From: UBA7703 sp034926785
Lineage (GTDB): Bacteria > Bacillota > Clostridia > Christensenellales > CAG-138
Length of the DNA: 57,811 nucleotides
Assembly (NCBI GenBank): GCA_034926785.1
Contig: JAYFQU010000036.1
Span: forward strand, 1-57,811
Direction: 5' to 3'
Below, piece after piece: positions 16,870-25,791 of the stretch. Within the stretch, counting starts at the first letter, position 1. Each line of letters begins with the position of its first letter. Under the pieces are notes generated by a model that made no database searches, was not told where the DNA came from, and worked only from the letters and a program-made list of their open reading frames with translations. A program made the position numbers and the translations under genes.

Positions 16870-17574
16870 ATGGAAGCGAATGAAACCATCCTCGTCGTTG
16901 AAGATGAGACGAAAATTGCAGATGTTTTAAAGTCCTATCTGGAGCGGGAAGGGTTTCTTGTCGTCTGCGCAGCGGATGGCGAAGATGCGCTGCAGAAATT
17001 TGCATCCCTTTCCCCCGCGCTGGTTCTGCTGGATCTGATGCTGCCCCGGCGTTCCGGCGAGGAGGTCTGCCGTGAAATCCGCGCGCGTGGCGACACGCCA
17101 ATCATCATGCTTACGGCAAGGGCCGAGGAGGAATCCATTCTCGGCGGGCTCGCCATCGGCGCGGATGATTACGTCGTCAAGCCCTTTAGCCCGCGGCAGG
17201 TGGTTGCCCGGGTACATGCCGTTCTCCGCCGCGCGGGAACAGGGCGCGAGAAAAGCTCCCCTGTTCTGGAGTTTGACGGCGGCAGGCTCAAAATTGATAC
17301 AGCGGCGCGCCGCGTGCTTCGCGATGGCGCGGAGCTTTCGCTCACCCCGAGCGAGTATAACCTTCTATCCGTCTTTTTCACCCATCCGGGCCGGACATTT
17401 ACGCGGGACGAGCTGATCGTTTCCGCCCTGCGGGAGGACTATGAGGGCTATGATCGTGTCATTGACACGCATATCAAAAACCTTCGGCAAAAGATCGAAC
17501 CGGATGCCAAGCAGCCGCGCTATCTCGTCACCGTCTTTGGCGTCGGCTACCGGTTCAACGGAGGCAACCAATGA
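16870..17574 (+). CDS. OmpR/CopR-type response regulator
   Basis: A 234-aa DNA-binding response regulator. The receiver domain has E11/D12, phospho-acceptor D55 (LVLLDLMLP), MLTARAEE and the conserved Lys in DYVVKPFSP. The C-terminal winged helix has LSLTPSEYNLLSVFF and YDRVIDTHIKNLRQKI with FGVGYRF. The ATG at 16870 follows GGAG; an upstream extension has no domain. Its stop overlaps the kinase start (ATGA). Beside a copper ATPase it may control copper genes, but it could regulate a different set. Confidence 0.9.
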   Translation: MEANETILVVEDETKIADVLKSYLEREGFLVVCAADGEDALQKFASLSPALVLLDLMLPRRSGEEVCREIRARGDTPIIMLTARAEEESILGGLAIGADDYVVKPFSPRQVVARVHAVLRRAGTGREKSSPVLEFDGGRLKIDTAARRVLRDGAELSLTPSEYNLLSVFFTHPGRTFTRDELIVSALREDYEGYDRVIDTHIKNLRQKIEPDAKQPRYLVTVFGVGYRFNGGNQ

Positions 17575-18962
17575 AGATTGCAACCCTGCGCACAAAACTC
17601 ACCGGTGCGTTTCTCGCCATCGCACTGTTTTCCCTCGCGCTCGTGGGCATATTGGCCAATCTCTTCCTCGGCAAGCAGTTTGAGCGCTATGCCGTCAACC
17701 GCCTGAACACGACCTTATCCGCAACGGTGGAGCAGGTCTCCGCGCTCTATGCGCACGCAGGGCGCTGGGATGCAATCAACCTCGACGAAACGGGCATGAA
17801 CCTGCTCACCGAGGGTTTGATTCTGCGCGTTGAGGATCCGTCCGGCACCGTCGTTTGGGATGCGCGGGAACATAACAACGGCATGTGTATGCGCATTCTC
17901 TCCAATATGGCGCAAAACATGCAATCCTACCATGCGAATTTTCAAGGCGGCTATGAGGAAAAGAGCTTCTCCGCCGTTGTGGACGGCCAAACCGTCGGCA
18001 CAATCAAAATCGGCTTCTACGGGCCTTATTATTTCAGCGACACGGATTTGCAGTTTTTAACCGCGCTCAACCGCCTGCTGCTCGTCGCGGGCGCCGTCTC
18101 CCTCGCGGCCTGCGTCCTCATCGGCGCATGGCTGGCGCGGCGTTTCTCCAATCCGATCTCCGACGTCATCCGCGCCGCGGGGCATATCGCCGGAGGCGAA
18201 TACCATACGCGGCTGGCCCCGTCCGCGGATACGGCAGAGCTCGCCGAGTTAACGCATTCGCTCAACAGCCTTGCCGACTCTCTGGCGGAGCAGGAAACCC
18301 TGCGAAAACGCCTGACCGCGGACGTTGCGCATGAACTGCGCACACCGCTGACCACTCTGCAGAGCACGGTGGAAGCCATGCTGGACGGCGTTTGGGAGCC
18401 GAGCGAGCCGCATCTGGCGAGCTGCCGCGAGGAGATCCTCCGTCTGAACAAACTTGTGGATGAGCTTGGCGCTCTCTCTCGCTATGACGCGGAGTCGCTC
18501 TCGCTTCAGCGGGAGCGCATCGACCTCGCAGAATTAGCACGCGCAACGGCGCAAAATTTCGAAAGCGCAGCGCAGGGCGGCGGCGTCTCTCTCCGTGTCT
18601 CCGGCACGGCGGCGCCGGTCTCGGCGGATCGGGACAAAATCGGCCAGGTGCTCGTCAACCTCCTGCACAACGCGCTCAAGTTCACCCCCGCGGGTGGCAC
18701 CATCACGTTGGAAACGGCGACGGAGGGCAATGTTGCAATACTCGCTGTCCGGGACAGCGGCTGCGGCATTTCGCCGGAGGATCTTCCGCATATCTTTGAG
18801 CGGTTTTATCGCGCCGATCCTTCTCGAAGCCGCCAGACGGGCGGCAGCGGTATCGGCCTTGCCATCGCGCTCGCCATTGCGCGCGCGCACGGCGGAACCA
18901 TCACCGCAACGAGCCGGCCGGGTGAGGGCAGCACGTTTATTCTCTCGCTCCCCGTTGCTTGA
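17571..18962 (+). CDS. Membrane sensor histidine kinase, possible copper sensor
   Basis: A 463-aa kinase. TM1 lies at about 12-34, an extracytoplasmic sensor at 35-165, TM2 at about 167-189 and HAMP at about 190-243. The phospho-acceptor is H254 (DVAHELRTPLTTL), followed by the N box HNALKFTPAGG, G1 RDSGCGISPEDLPHIFERFYR and G2 GGSGIGLAIALAIARAHGG. The sensor contains a short stretch rich in metal-type ligands: H101, M105, C106, M107, M113, M117 and H121. This would suit Cu(I) sensing, though it is an inference. It is translationally coupled to the response regulator. Confidence 0.9.
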   Translation: MKIATLRTKLTGAFLAIALFSLALVGILANLFLGKQFERYAVNRLNTTLSATVEQVSALYAHAGRWDAINLDETGMNLLTEGLILRVEDPSGTVVWDAREHNNGMCMRILSNMAQNMQSYHANFQGGYEEKSFSAVVDGQTVGTIKIGFYGPYYFSDTDLQFLTALNRLLLVAGAVSLAACVLIGAWLARRFSNPISDVIRAAGHIAGGEYHTRLAPSADTAELAELTHSLNSLADSLAEQETLRKRLTADVAHELRTPLTTLQSTVEAMLDGVWEPSEPHLASCREEILRLNKLVDELGALSRYDAESLSLQRERIDLAELARATAQNFESAAQGGGVSLRVSGTAAPVSADRDKIGQVLVNLLHNALKFTPAGGTITLETATEGNVAILAVRDSGCGISPEDLPHIFERFYRADPSRSRQTGGSGIGLAIALAIARAHGGTITATSRPGEGSTFILSLPVA

Positions 18963-19001
18963 TGCGCGTGGCGCATCCCGTCATTCCAATCAACCGCAAA
19001 A

Positions 19002-19027
19002 CACAAAAAACGCCCGGACACGGGCGT
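19002..19027 (-). terminator. Terminator of the methyltransferase operon
   Basis: On the minus strand ACGCCCG-tgtc-CGGGCGT is followed by six T residues, a typical rho-independent terminator about 90 nt after the mtaC stop codon. Confidence 0.85.
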
Positions 19028-19072
19028 GAGGCCGTCAAAAAAAGTTTTTTAACGGGACAAACGCTCTTTGCC
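19028..19072. repeat. Second copy of the hairpin-rich dispersed repeat
   Basis: GAGGCCGTCAAAAAA, a T6 tract, ACGGGACA and CGCTCTTTGCC match 2856-2902 with few differences. The GGGCGATCCG that follows here at 19073 matches 2957-2966, as if about 55 nt of the longer copy had been deleted. It contains the same A-run/T-run stem-loop. Confidence 0.7.
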
Positions 19073-19116
19073 GGGCGATCCGCCGCCTATGGCATCCTTG
19101 ATCCTTCCAGGAGATA

Positions 19117-19749
19117 TCAGGCAACAAACGACTTCGCGACTTCGGCCGCCGTCGAAGCATCCGGCGTATACGCGTCCGCACCGATCTGATCCGCATAGCT
19201 CTGGGTAATCGGCGCGCCGCCCACCATCACCTTGACGGAATCGCGCAGGCCCGCGGCCTTCAGCGCCTCGATGACCACGAGCTGCTGGTTCATCGTCGTC
19301 GTCAGCAGCGCGGAGAGGCAGAGCACCTGCGGCGAATAGTCCCGAACCGCCTGCACAAACGCGTCCTCGCCGACGTCCACGCCAATATCGATCACCTCAA
19401 ACCCCGCGCCTTCCAGCATCATACGCACAAGGTTTTTCCCGATGTCATGCAGGTCGCCCTTCACCGTGCCGATGACCACCTTGCCAATACGCTGCACACC
19501 CTCCTCGAGGAGTTTCGCCTTGAGCACCTCGGTGCCAAAGTTCAGCGCGCGCGCGGCAACCAGAACCTCCGGCACGAATACTTCATTGTTTTTAAACTTG
19601 ACGCCTAGCTTGCCCATGCCATCCAGCAGGCCTTCCTCCAAAATGACCGCCGCCGGAATGCCCTCGTCAATCGCCTGCTGTACCAGCGCCTTCACATCCC
19701 TCGCCTTGCCGGCTTGCAAGAGCTCCGAAATATTCTTTACGATCTCCAT
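19117..19749 (-). CDS. mtaC: Methanol-type corrinoid protein (MtaC)
   Basis: A 210-aa corrinoid carrier that accepts a methyl group on cobalt from the adjacent methyltransferase. The N-terminal helical cap domain contains GMGKLGVKFKNNEVFVPEVL. The C-terminal B12-binding Rossmann domain carries D99-x-H101-xx-G104 (GDLHDIGKNLV), where H101 would ligate cobalt, then CLSALLTTTMNQQ and VGGAPITQSYADQIGADAY. The ATG at 19749 has AAGGAGG upstream, 10 nt after mtaB. The order mtaB-mtaC is as in acetogenic bacteria. A paralogue lies at 28393. Confidence 0.93.
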   Translation of the reverse strand: MEIVKNISELLQAGKARDVKALVQQAIDEGIPAAVILEEGLLDGMGKLGVKFKNNEVFVPEVLVAARALNFGTEVLKAKLLEEGVQRIGKVVIGTVKGDLHDIGKNLVRMMLEGAGFEVIDIGVDVGEDAFVQAVRDYSPQVLCLSALLTTTMNQQLVVIEALKAAGLRDSVKVMVGGAPITQSYADQIGADAYTPDASTAAEVAKSFVA

Positions 19750-19759
19750 ATTTTCCTCC

Positions 19760-21130
19760 TTACATGTCGTATTTCTTTGGATCGAGCCTCTCGCAATCGC
19801 CGATGACCTGCGCGATAAATCGGCTTGTATCCTGCGGCAGCGCGTCAACCGTCTCCGACAGCTGATGAAGCCACATCGTCTCCTTGCTGTTGAGCGTAAG
19901 TTCGCCGCTTTGCTGTCCTTTTGCAAGATAGTGGAGCGCCAACTCGGCCGCCTTTCTCGATCTTGGATAATAGCCTTCTACCGAAACGAGCTCTTTGGAG
20001 ATCTCCAGTGCGATATCCGGGCGCAGAACATAGGCCTGCGGATCGAGAGAGCTGTCGCTATCCGCGTGCAGGTCCCGCAGCAGCAGCGCGTGCCCCTGTT
20101 CGGTTGCCTTGTTCATGAGCCGGCAATCATATGCGAGTTGCTCAAAGCTGACCGTCGGCGCCATGCCGCCCAGCAGCTTAATGTTTTGAATGGATTCGTT
20201 GCTCCAGAGATCCGCAACGCAGGCGGCGATGTTGCCAACCGGCGAAAGGTGCGCACAGGCGGCGGTTCTGCCCTCCATCGCGATCGGTGTGCCCGTAATC
20301 GCTTTGATATAGACGCCCTCGTAACCGCAGTCCTTATGCGGGCCCTTTGCGCCGCACTCGATAGCAACGAGACTGCGCACCGCGGTAACAACGCGCACCA
20401 CGGCGGCGAACACGCGCGGGATATAATTGCGATCCGCCAGCACCATTGCGGTGTTGCCAAACCCGCAGGCGGTGTCCCCCGCAGCAATGGTTCCCGTGCG
20501 ATCCGCGATGCCGACGATCTCGGTCCAGAGCTTATTCATATCGTTGCAGCCGAGGATGGAGAGCGCGAAGATCGATTTTGCGATATCGCAGTACATAACC
20601 GCCTCGTCGTGGGTCTCCTTGCCGCCGACGGACTCGATGGCGAGAAAATCCGCGCCCGCTTTTGCGCAGCCTTCGAATGTCTCCAGCATGCGCTCCCAGT
20701 GCCTGCCGCGCCACATGTGCTCCAAATCGCGCCCCTCGCGAATGTCGTTTGGCGTGATACGGACGCTGCCCTTGATTCCGTATTTTGCCTCATGCTCCTT
20801 GACGATGTCCACAACCGTCTTACAGACCTCGATGCCCCAGGCGGGATTCTCGGTCATCGGCGGCAGGGTTTCAATCTCCGCGACGAAGCCGGGAACATAC
20901 AGTTCTCTTGCCCGGTCACAGACACCGGTGATGATCTCCCGATAATTTTTGATCACGTCGGGCATGGTTTCCTTGGTGATAAGCATGGGGGGCAGCGTGA
21001 AGTTGATCTCCGGGTAGACGGTTCCTCCGCCAATGGACATGCCATTCTTCAAAACGACCGGATGGAGGGCTTTCCCGTATACAAAATCATTCAGATTGGC
21101 GTACGCTGTCTGATTAAACCGCTGGTTCAT
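19760..21130 (-). CDS. mtaB: Methanol:corrinoid methyltransferase (MtaB)
   Basis: A 456-aa zinc enzyme that moves the methyl group of methanol to the cobalt of its corrinoid protein. It aligns by eye with Methanosarcina MtaB along its length (NPAWGIEV, GADFLAIESVGGKE, GTIAAGDTACGFGNTAM, GPHKDCGYEG, AITGTPIAMEGRTAACAH, SNESI). The zinc ligands of the archaeal enzyme (E164, C220, C269) correspond to E166, C222 and C268 here, so it should be active on methanol or a close relative. Ribosome site AAGGAGGAG lies upstream. A 97-nt gap to the regulator gene may hold an internal promoter: ATTGTA (21173-21178) and GTTGTA (21191-21196) lie there 18 nt apart, reminiscent of the operator at 28220. Confidence 0.93.
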   Translation of the reverse strand: MNQRFNQTAYANLNDFVYGKALHPVVLKNGMSIGGGTVYPEINFTLPPMLITKETMPDVIKNYREIITGVCDRARELYVPGFVAEIETLPPMTENPAWGIEVCKTVVDIVKEHEAKYGIKGSVRITPNDIREGRDLEHMWRGRHWERMLETFEGCAKAGADFLAIESVGGKETHDEAVMYCDIAKSIFALSILGCNDMNKLWTEIVGIADRTGTIAAGDTACGFGNTAMVLADRNYIPRVFAAVVRVVTAVRSLVAIECGAKGPHKDCGYEGVYIKAITGTPIAMEGRTAACAHLSPVGNIAACVADLWSNESIQNIKLLGGMAPTVSFEQLAYDCRLMNKATEQGHALLLRDLHADSDSSLDPQAYVLRPDIALEISKELVSVEGYYPRSRKAAELALHYLAKGQQSGELTLNSKETMWLHQLSETVDALPQDTSRFIAQVIGDCERLDPKKYDM

Positions 21131-21227
21131 CCTGTTTTCTCCTCCTTAGACATCTCTTCAGATCTTACCTAGATTGTAAAAGAAGCGGATGTTGTAAGAT
21201 TGCAGAAAACTACGGCATTTTTGAAGA

Positions 21228-22304
21228 TTATTTGGATTTTCGGAATTTGTTTGGAGATATGCCGACGATGTTCTTAAAGACATTGGTAAAGTAGCTCTGG
21301 TCGTCAAAACCGCATAAACCCGCAATTTCCGCGAGCGTGCGGTCTCCCTCCAGCAGCAGTTTTTTACTTTTGTTGATCCGAACGGTGTTGATATAGGAGG
21401 TCAGACTCTGGCCGGTGTGTTCCTTAAACATGGTGCTGATGTAGTTTTTGGAGAGGAATACCTCTTTTGAGATGCCGTCCAGCGTGATCTTCCGGTCGAA
21501 ATTCACACGGATGTACTCATAGATTTTATGGATCAAGTCCGCCGTGCGCACCCGCTCAAAATTAAACGTAGAATCCATGAACCGATTGATCAAATCGATC
21601 AGCCAGACGTTGAGCTCGTCGATATCGTTCACCTGGTTAAGCGCTTTCATAAAGCTGTCGTTGATGGAGAACACCACGTTGATATCCGCGCCAAAGTCAA
21701 TTGTCGCACGGGAAAGTACGGCGGCAAGTTCCGCGATACGCTGCTTGATGGAGTCAAAGTCGATGGCGTCTACAAAATAGATGCGCCCAATCAGCTCGTT
21801 GATGAGCACCTGCACGCCATGGCGATCCCCCAGCTCCAGCAGCGTTTTCAGCCGCCGCTCATATTCCAGATAGTGTCTGTTGTCCGCCGCAGTCTCCGTG
21901 CGCACGGGTACGCGCGGGGAAGCCAGATGAAAGAGAAGCTCGCAAAGATGGCGTACCTGATCCGTCGCCATGCAGGGCAGCTTTTGTATGGGGTCGAGCA
22001 TCTCCCGCTCCCGCAGCAGATCGGTGGTGTCGCCCCGATCGCCCATGACGATCGGGCCGATGACGACGCCCTGCTGGTCGTCCGCCGCCGCGCAGAAGAT
22101 CAGGCCGAGATTGCAATAGTAGATGTATCGGCCGTTCCACCGGCAGGCCTCACTGGAACCATACAGATGCGCAATCCGCGCGTCGCAGCGGCGGCAATCC
22201 GCGCAAAAGCGGCTGCCTTCGCCAACGCTGCGCGCGTTGCGGTCGATGGAAAATATCTCTGCTCCTATGATGCTTGCGAGATGGGACAGACTGGTTTCCA
22301 GCAT
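21228..22304 (-). CDS. PocR-domain AraC-family regulator of the methyltransferase island
   Basis: About 358 aa. The N-terminal PocR-type ligand domain (residues 1-140) carries the cysteine set C34, C37, C40, C54 and C64 (RFCADCRRC and YYCNLGLIFCAA). The C-terminal AraC double helix-turn-helix includes KITLDGISKEVFLSKNYIS and LAEIAGLCGFDDQSYFTNVF. The ATG at 22304 is chosen for its AAGGAAA site; an earlier ATG (22364) sits against its Shine-Dalgarno and a TTG lies further upstream. PocR domains sense small organic compounds, as in propanediol regulation. Here the signal is likely methanol or another methyl donor, by position only. Confidence 0.88.
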   Translation of the reverse strand: MLETSLSHLASIIGAEIFSIDRNARSVGEGSRFCADCRRCDARIAHLYGSSEACRWNGRYIYYCNLGLIFCAAADDQQGVVIGPIVMGDRGDTTDLLREREMLDPIQKLPCMATDQVRHLCELLFHLASPRVPVRTETAADNRHYLEYERRLKTLLELGDRHGVQVLINELIGRIYFVDAIDFDSIKQRIAELAAVLSRATIDFGADINVVFSINDSFMKALNQVNDIDELNVWLIDLINRFMDSTFNFERVRTADLIHKIYEYIRVNFDRKITLDGISKEVFLSKNYISTMFKEHTGQSLTSYINTVRINKSKKLLLEGDRTLAEIAGLCGFDDQSYFTNVFKNIVGISPNKFRKSK

Positions 22305-22388
22305 TGCCGGCTTTCCTTCGTGTTTGGTCCTGCGTGTTTCATTCGCTATACGCGCCTCTTTCATGCCCTCCCCGCCTATCAAAGAGCC

Positions 22389-23588
22389 TTAACGGTTCAA
22401 CCAAATATCCCTGCACATGCAGACATTCAACCCCATGCCGCCGGGGGGTTCGAGGCCATAGGTACAATAGAGTTCAGATAAGCCCTGCCTTACCGTTTGA
22501 TAGTAGTCTAGCGCAGGCGCTTTCATAGAGCCTTCCACCGGCCGCCCAAACGGAATCCAGACGGATGCGATTGGAACAATTCCACGCTCGGCTAAATATT
22601 TTGCCCCTTCCAGCATGCGGTCGGCGGGTTCCAGGCCGATGATGAAGTTGCTGCACGCCTTGTTTTTACCGTATGTTTTTGCAACATATTCCAGCGCGTC
22701 TAAATGCCGCTTCCGCCCGGTATACTTCATCTTTCCAGGCATAATCTTCGCCGCGAGCGCTTCGTCCCAGATTTCCAGGCTCATGGAAATTCGATCCGCC
22801 CCTGCCAAAAACAGAGCATCCAGCAAAGTGGGATCCTTTGGCGGCGTGGTATAAATCAAGATCTCGCCCTGAATATTGTTTCTTCCAACCCGCTTATCGA
22901 TGGCTTTTAGAATGCTGACAATCCTGTCGCACTCGGCACGCTCGTCAAACGTTGATCCCCCCGTAATCTGAATGCTGGCGATACCCGGATCGCAGTTCAC
23001 TGCGTAGTCTACAATTTCAGCAATCTCTTCATCGCTTGGATATCGCGGTAACGCTTTCCCCTTTTGCACGAGGGTTTCCAGCTCACCACCGGAATAGCAA
23101 TATTGACATGCATTTCCGGAGCAGGCAAAGTCACATTTCCAGAGCAGCTGGAATGAGAGCCACTCTGTGCCTTGAAGCACGGCGTTTCCAAGAAATGGCA
23201 AACCCGATGCTGTTTTTTGTTTGTAAAAGTCAGTCTTCTCCGGAAATGTGACGCTCGAGATTTTGTGGGTTTTATCATAAAGCGCCGGATTCTGGCGCTC
23301 GTCCAGCCTCAGCTGAAATGGCGTATGCAAATCGGATATGTACTTGAGTTGTTGCAGGGCGCTCCAGCTCAGTGCGCTCTTGATATAGGACATATGGAAC
23401 GATAGATCCGTCAGTTGAACGACCGTGCCATCCTCCAGCAGCATTGTGTTGCACTGCAAAGGATCCTTCGAGAGCCGCTTCTTGCCTTCAAACGCGCGAT
23501 ACACCTCCCGCGAAACCTTAACCCCCCTGCTGATGACCATCGCCTTGAGATCAACCGCATCGATCGGATTCCCATCCAAATAATACAT
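22389..23588 (-). CDS. Radical SAM protein with atypical cysteine spacing, methyltransferase island
   Basis: A 399-aa protein of unknown function. The centre carries C152, C156, C161 and C164 (WKCDFAC then SGNACQYC), so no CxxxCxxC triad is present; CX4CX2C or a four-cysteine arrangement is possible. The next radical SAM hallmark is IQITGGSTF (SAM-binding GG motif), followed by barrel strands ILIYTTPP, DRISMSLEIWDE and SNFIIGLEP. The N-terminal 140 residues are family-specific and the C-terminus holds an extra pair, VCMC. The ATG at 23588 has AAAGGAAG upstream. Between the corrinoid activator and the PocR regulator, it may mature or modify a component of the system. No specific reaction is claimed. 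Confidence 0.85.
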   Translation of the reverse strand: MYYLDGNPIDAVDLKAMVISRGVKVSREVYRAFEGKKRLSKDPLQCNTMLLEDGTVVQLTDLSFHMSYIKSALSWSALQQLKYISDLHTPFQLRLDERQNPALYDKTHKISSVTFPEKTDFYKQKTASGLPFLGNAVLQGTEWLSFQLLWKCDFACSGNACQYCYSGGELETLVQKGKALPRYPSDEEIAEIVDYAVNCDPGIASIQITGGSTFDERAECDRIVSILKAIDKRVGRNNIQGEILIYTTPPKDPTLLDALFLAGADRISMSLEIWDEALAAKIMPGKMKYTGRKRHLDALEYVAKTYGKNKACSNFIIGLEPADRMLEGAKYLAERGIVPIASVWIPFGRPVEGSMKAPALDYYQTVRQGLSELYCTYGLEPPGGMGLNVCMCRDIWLNR

Positions 23589-23643
23589 TGCTTCCTTTCT
23601 ATTCTAAAAACGTTTACGCAGCATGTTCGTTGATCTATCCCTT

Positions 23644-25170
23644 TTAAAAACACATACCCTCGACATATTGGTTCATAAAGTAGCTGTTTGCGGAGAGGTC
23701 GATAGCCTTTGCCCGATCCAACGCGCCGTCTATGGTTGCGTGCAGCGCGCAATCCTGCAGCATCATCGCCGCGCCTGTCTCCGCCGCGTTGCCAATCACC
23801 CGCGCGACGCCGATGAGCTCCGCGGGAAACAGGCCGATCTCCGCCGCGCTGTTCAGGTCGATAAACGAACCAAACCCGCCCGCGATATAGAACGCCGTCA
23901 GGTCGTTCTCCTTCAGCCCAGCCTCGTGCAGCAGGGTGCGGATGCCCGCACAGATTGCGCTCTTTGCCAGCTGCACGCTGCGAATATCCCTCTGCGTAAG
24001 ATAGACCGCCTCCGCAACCCGCGCCGCCGATTCGCCGTTGCGCTCCGCGTCCGGCTTCGCCAGTCTTCCCGTTTCGTCCACCGCCCCGGTCCGGAGCAGC
24101 GCTGCAACCGCGTCTATGATGCCGCTGCCGCAGATGCCAACGGGCGGAGCTTCGCCAATCGTATGGGCGCTGGGCGTTCCATTTTCCACCCAAACATGAT
24201 CCACCGCGCCGGGGATTCCATGGCAGCCGCAGGAAATCTCCGCCCCTTCAAAGGCAGGGCCCGCCGCCGTTGCACAACAAACCAACTGATTGTCATGCCA
24301 GAGCGCCATCTCGCCGTTGGTGCCGATATCCACAAGCAGCGCCGTTTCAGATTGACCCAGCATGCCGCTGGCCAGCATTGCGGTTGTGATATCCGCGCCG
24401 ACAAACGCGGCGATGCAACGCGGCAGATAGCACCGCGCAGAGAAAGAAAATCCCATCTCTTTGGCATCCAGCACCTCGCCGAAGAGACAATCCGCGGCAA
24501 ACGGCGCGTGTGACAGCGTCTCCGGCGTTCGCCCTGTCAGCAAATAGAGCATCGTCGTGTTGCCGGTGAGCACCATCGCGTCGATTTCGTCCGGCCGAAT
24601 CCCCCTGCCTGACGTGAGCGCTTCCACCATCGTCTCGATTGCGCATACGACGCTTTTTTGCAGGGCGTCCCGCTGTCCGGAAAGCGAAGCGCCAATGCGC
24701 GTCATCACATCCGCACCATAAGCGCTCTGCGGATTTGCCGCAACCGCGTCGCCCTGAAACGCGCCGTCATGATAGAGCTGCGCGGCGAGCGTTGTGGTGC
24801 CGATATCCACCGCGACACCCCAGTTTTGGTAGAACGGCTCAACGCCGCTTACAAGGCTCGCCGTTCCGGAGGAGATTTGAATCGTCCCCTGGCTTTGCAG
24901 CGTTACGGAACAGTCCCCGGCGATCTTCGCGCGGCATGCAAGGCGCATGCCCTGCCGAATCGCGCTGCCCAACGTATCCTCCTCCGCCAGATCCGGCGGC
25001 TCCAAGCCACCGGAGGCAATGAGTTTGCATTTGCCGCAGACGCCGCGACCACCGCAGGGCTGAACCTGCGCAATGCCGCCGATTTTGAGCGCTTCGCCGA
25101 TGGTCTGACCCGCTTCACAGGGGATCAGCGTCTCTTTTCCGCCGTCTTTTGCCCGTAATAGATAGCTCAT
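23644..25170 (-). CDS. Reductive activator of corrinoid proteins (RACE / DUF4445 family)
   Basis: About 508 aa. The N-terminal plant-type [2Fe-2S] ferredoxin domain has C39, C45, C48 and C79 (PCGGRGVCGKCKL). The C-terminal ASKHA-fold ATP-binding part has VDIGTTTLAAQLY, LTGNTTML, VDIGTNGEMAL, GICGSGIIDAVAALL and FYIAGGFGSFIDL. Such proteins spend ATP to reduce accidentally oxidised Co(II) corrinoid back to Co(I) and serve O-demethylase and methanol systems. The ATG at 25170 follows AAGGGG. Both MtaC-like proteins here would need such an activator. Confidence 0.92.
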   Translation of the reverse strand: MSYLLRAKDGGKETLIPCEAGQTIGEALKIGGIAQVQPCGGRGVCGKCKLIASGGLEPPDLAEEDTLGSAIRQGMRLACRAKIAGDCSVTLQSQGTIQISSGTASLVSGVEPFYQNWGVAVDIGTTTLAAQLYHDGAFQGDAVAANPQSAYGADVMTRIGASLSGQRDALQKSVVCAIETMVEALTSGRGIRPDEIDAMVLTGNTTMLYLLTGRTPETLSHAPFAADCLFGEVLDAKEMGFSFSARCYLPRCIAAFVGADITTAMLASGMLGQSETALLVDIGTNGEMALWHDNQLVCCATAAGPAFEGAEISCGCHGIPGAVDHVWVENGTPSAHTIGEAPPVGICGSGIIDAVAALLRTGAVDETGRLAKPDAERNGESAARVAEAVYLTQRDIRSVQLAKSAICAGIRTLLHEAGLKENDLTAFYIAGGFGSFIDLNSAAEIGLFPAELIGVARVIGNAAETGAAMMLQDCALHATIDGALDRAKAIDLSANSYFMNQYVEGMCF

Positions 25171-25239
25171 CGTTCCCCTTTTATGCTGGCAGATGCTCTC
25201 ATTCGCTTGCTCGTTTCGCGTATGGCCAGCCATGTTTTC

Positions 25240-25791
25240 TTATGTTTCGGCATCGTACAGCAATATGCCAAAGTAGGTTACGGTATCCTTGCCGTTGATA
25301 TACTTAAGCCCGCACGTTCGCGCAAGCGTGGAGACGTCCACCCCGCAGGTTTCCATCGAGGTCACCGCAAGGTCGGGGTAGCGGCAGGGTTCGCCGTCCG
25401 GCTTGGTGCAGCTCGGGCAAACGCCGCAGGAGCCTGCGCCGAGCACCATGCTCTTTTTCGCGAACTTGCGCCCCGCCTGCTGCACCTTGATCACCAGCTG
25501 ATTGTGCTTCAGCGCCGCCTCGTGCATACCCTCGATATCAAAGGAATCCTCCAGCGCGCGGATGGTCTGAAACACGACGGCGTGCGGAAACGCCTTCACG
25601 CGCGCAATGCACGCGTCAATGGTGCCTGCGTCCGGCGGACAGGTCCAGCAGCGGTTATAGTATCCACAGGCATTCTGCTCGCAGGCGGCGCGAAATGCCG
25701 CCTCAAAGGGGATCTCGCTCGTCTCAATACCCGCCGCGTGCGCGGCGCCGAGCGACTCAATCTGCTCGATCATCTGCCGTAAATCAATCAT
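25240..25791 (-). CDS. DUF2284-type cysteine-rich metal-binding protein
   Basis: 183 aa with two four-cysteine groups: C37, C42, C48, C51 (NRCWTCPPDAG) and C122, C125, C128, C136 (SCGVCPSC then EPC). The second has the C-x2-C-x2-C-x7-C look of an iron-sulfur site. Proteins annotated DUF2284 share this pattern and are often found beside corrinoid methyltransferases; their reaction is not established. Its start overlaps the end of the GTPase gene by 8 nt, with AGAAGGGAA as ribosome site, so the two are likely co-translated and may work together. Confidence 0.82.
   Translation of the reverse strand: MIDLRQMIEQIESLGAAHAAGIETSEIPFEAAFRAACEQNACGYYNRCWTCPPDAGTIDACIARVKAFPHAVVFQTIRALEDSFDIEGMHEAALKHNQLVIKVQQAGRKFAKKSMVLGAGSCGVCPSCTKPDGEPCRYPDLAVTSMETCGVDVSTLARTCGLKYINGKDTVTYFGILLYDAET

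Noticed and set aside
19442..21172. Plus-strand open frame of 576 codons across mtaB and mtaC
   Set aside because: Long antisense frame caused by high GC at third positions; the minus-strand MtaB and MtaC are unmistakable.
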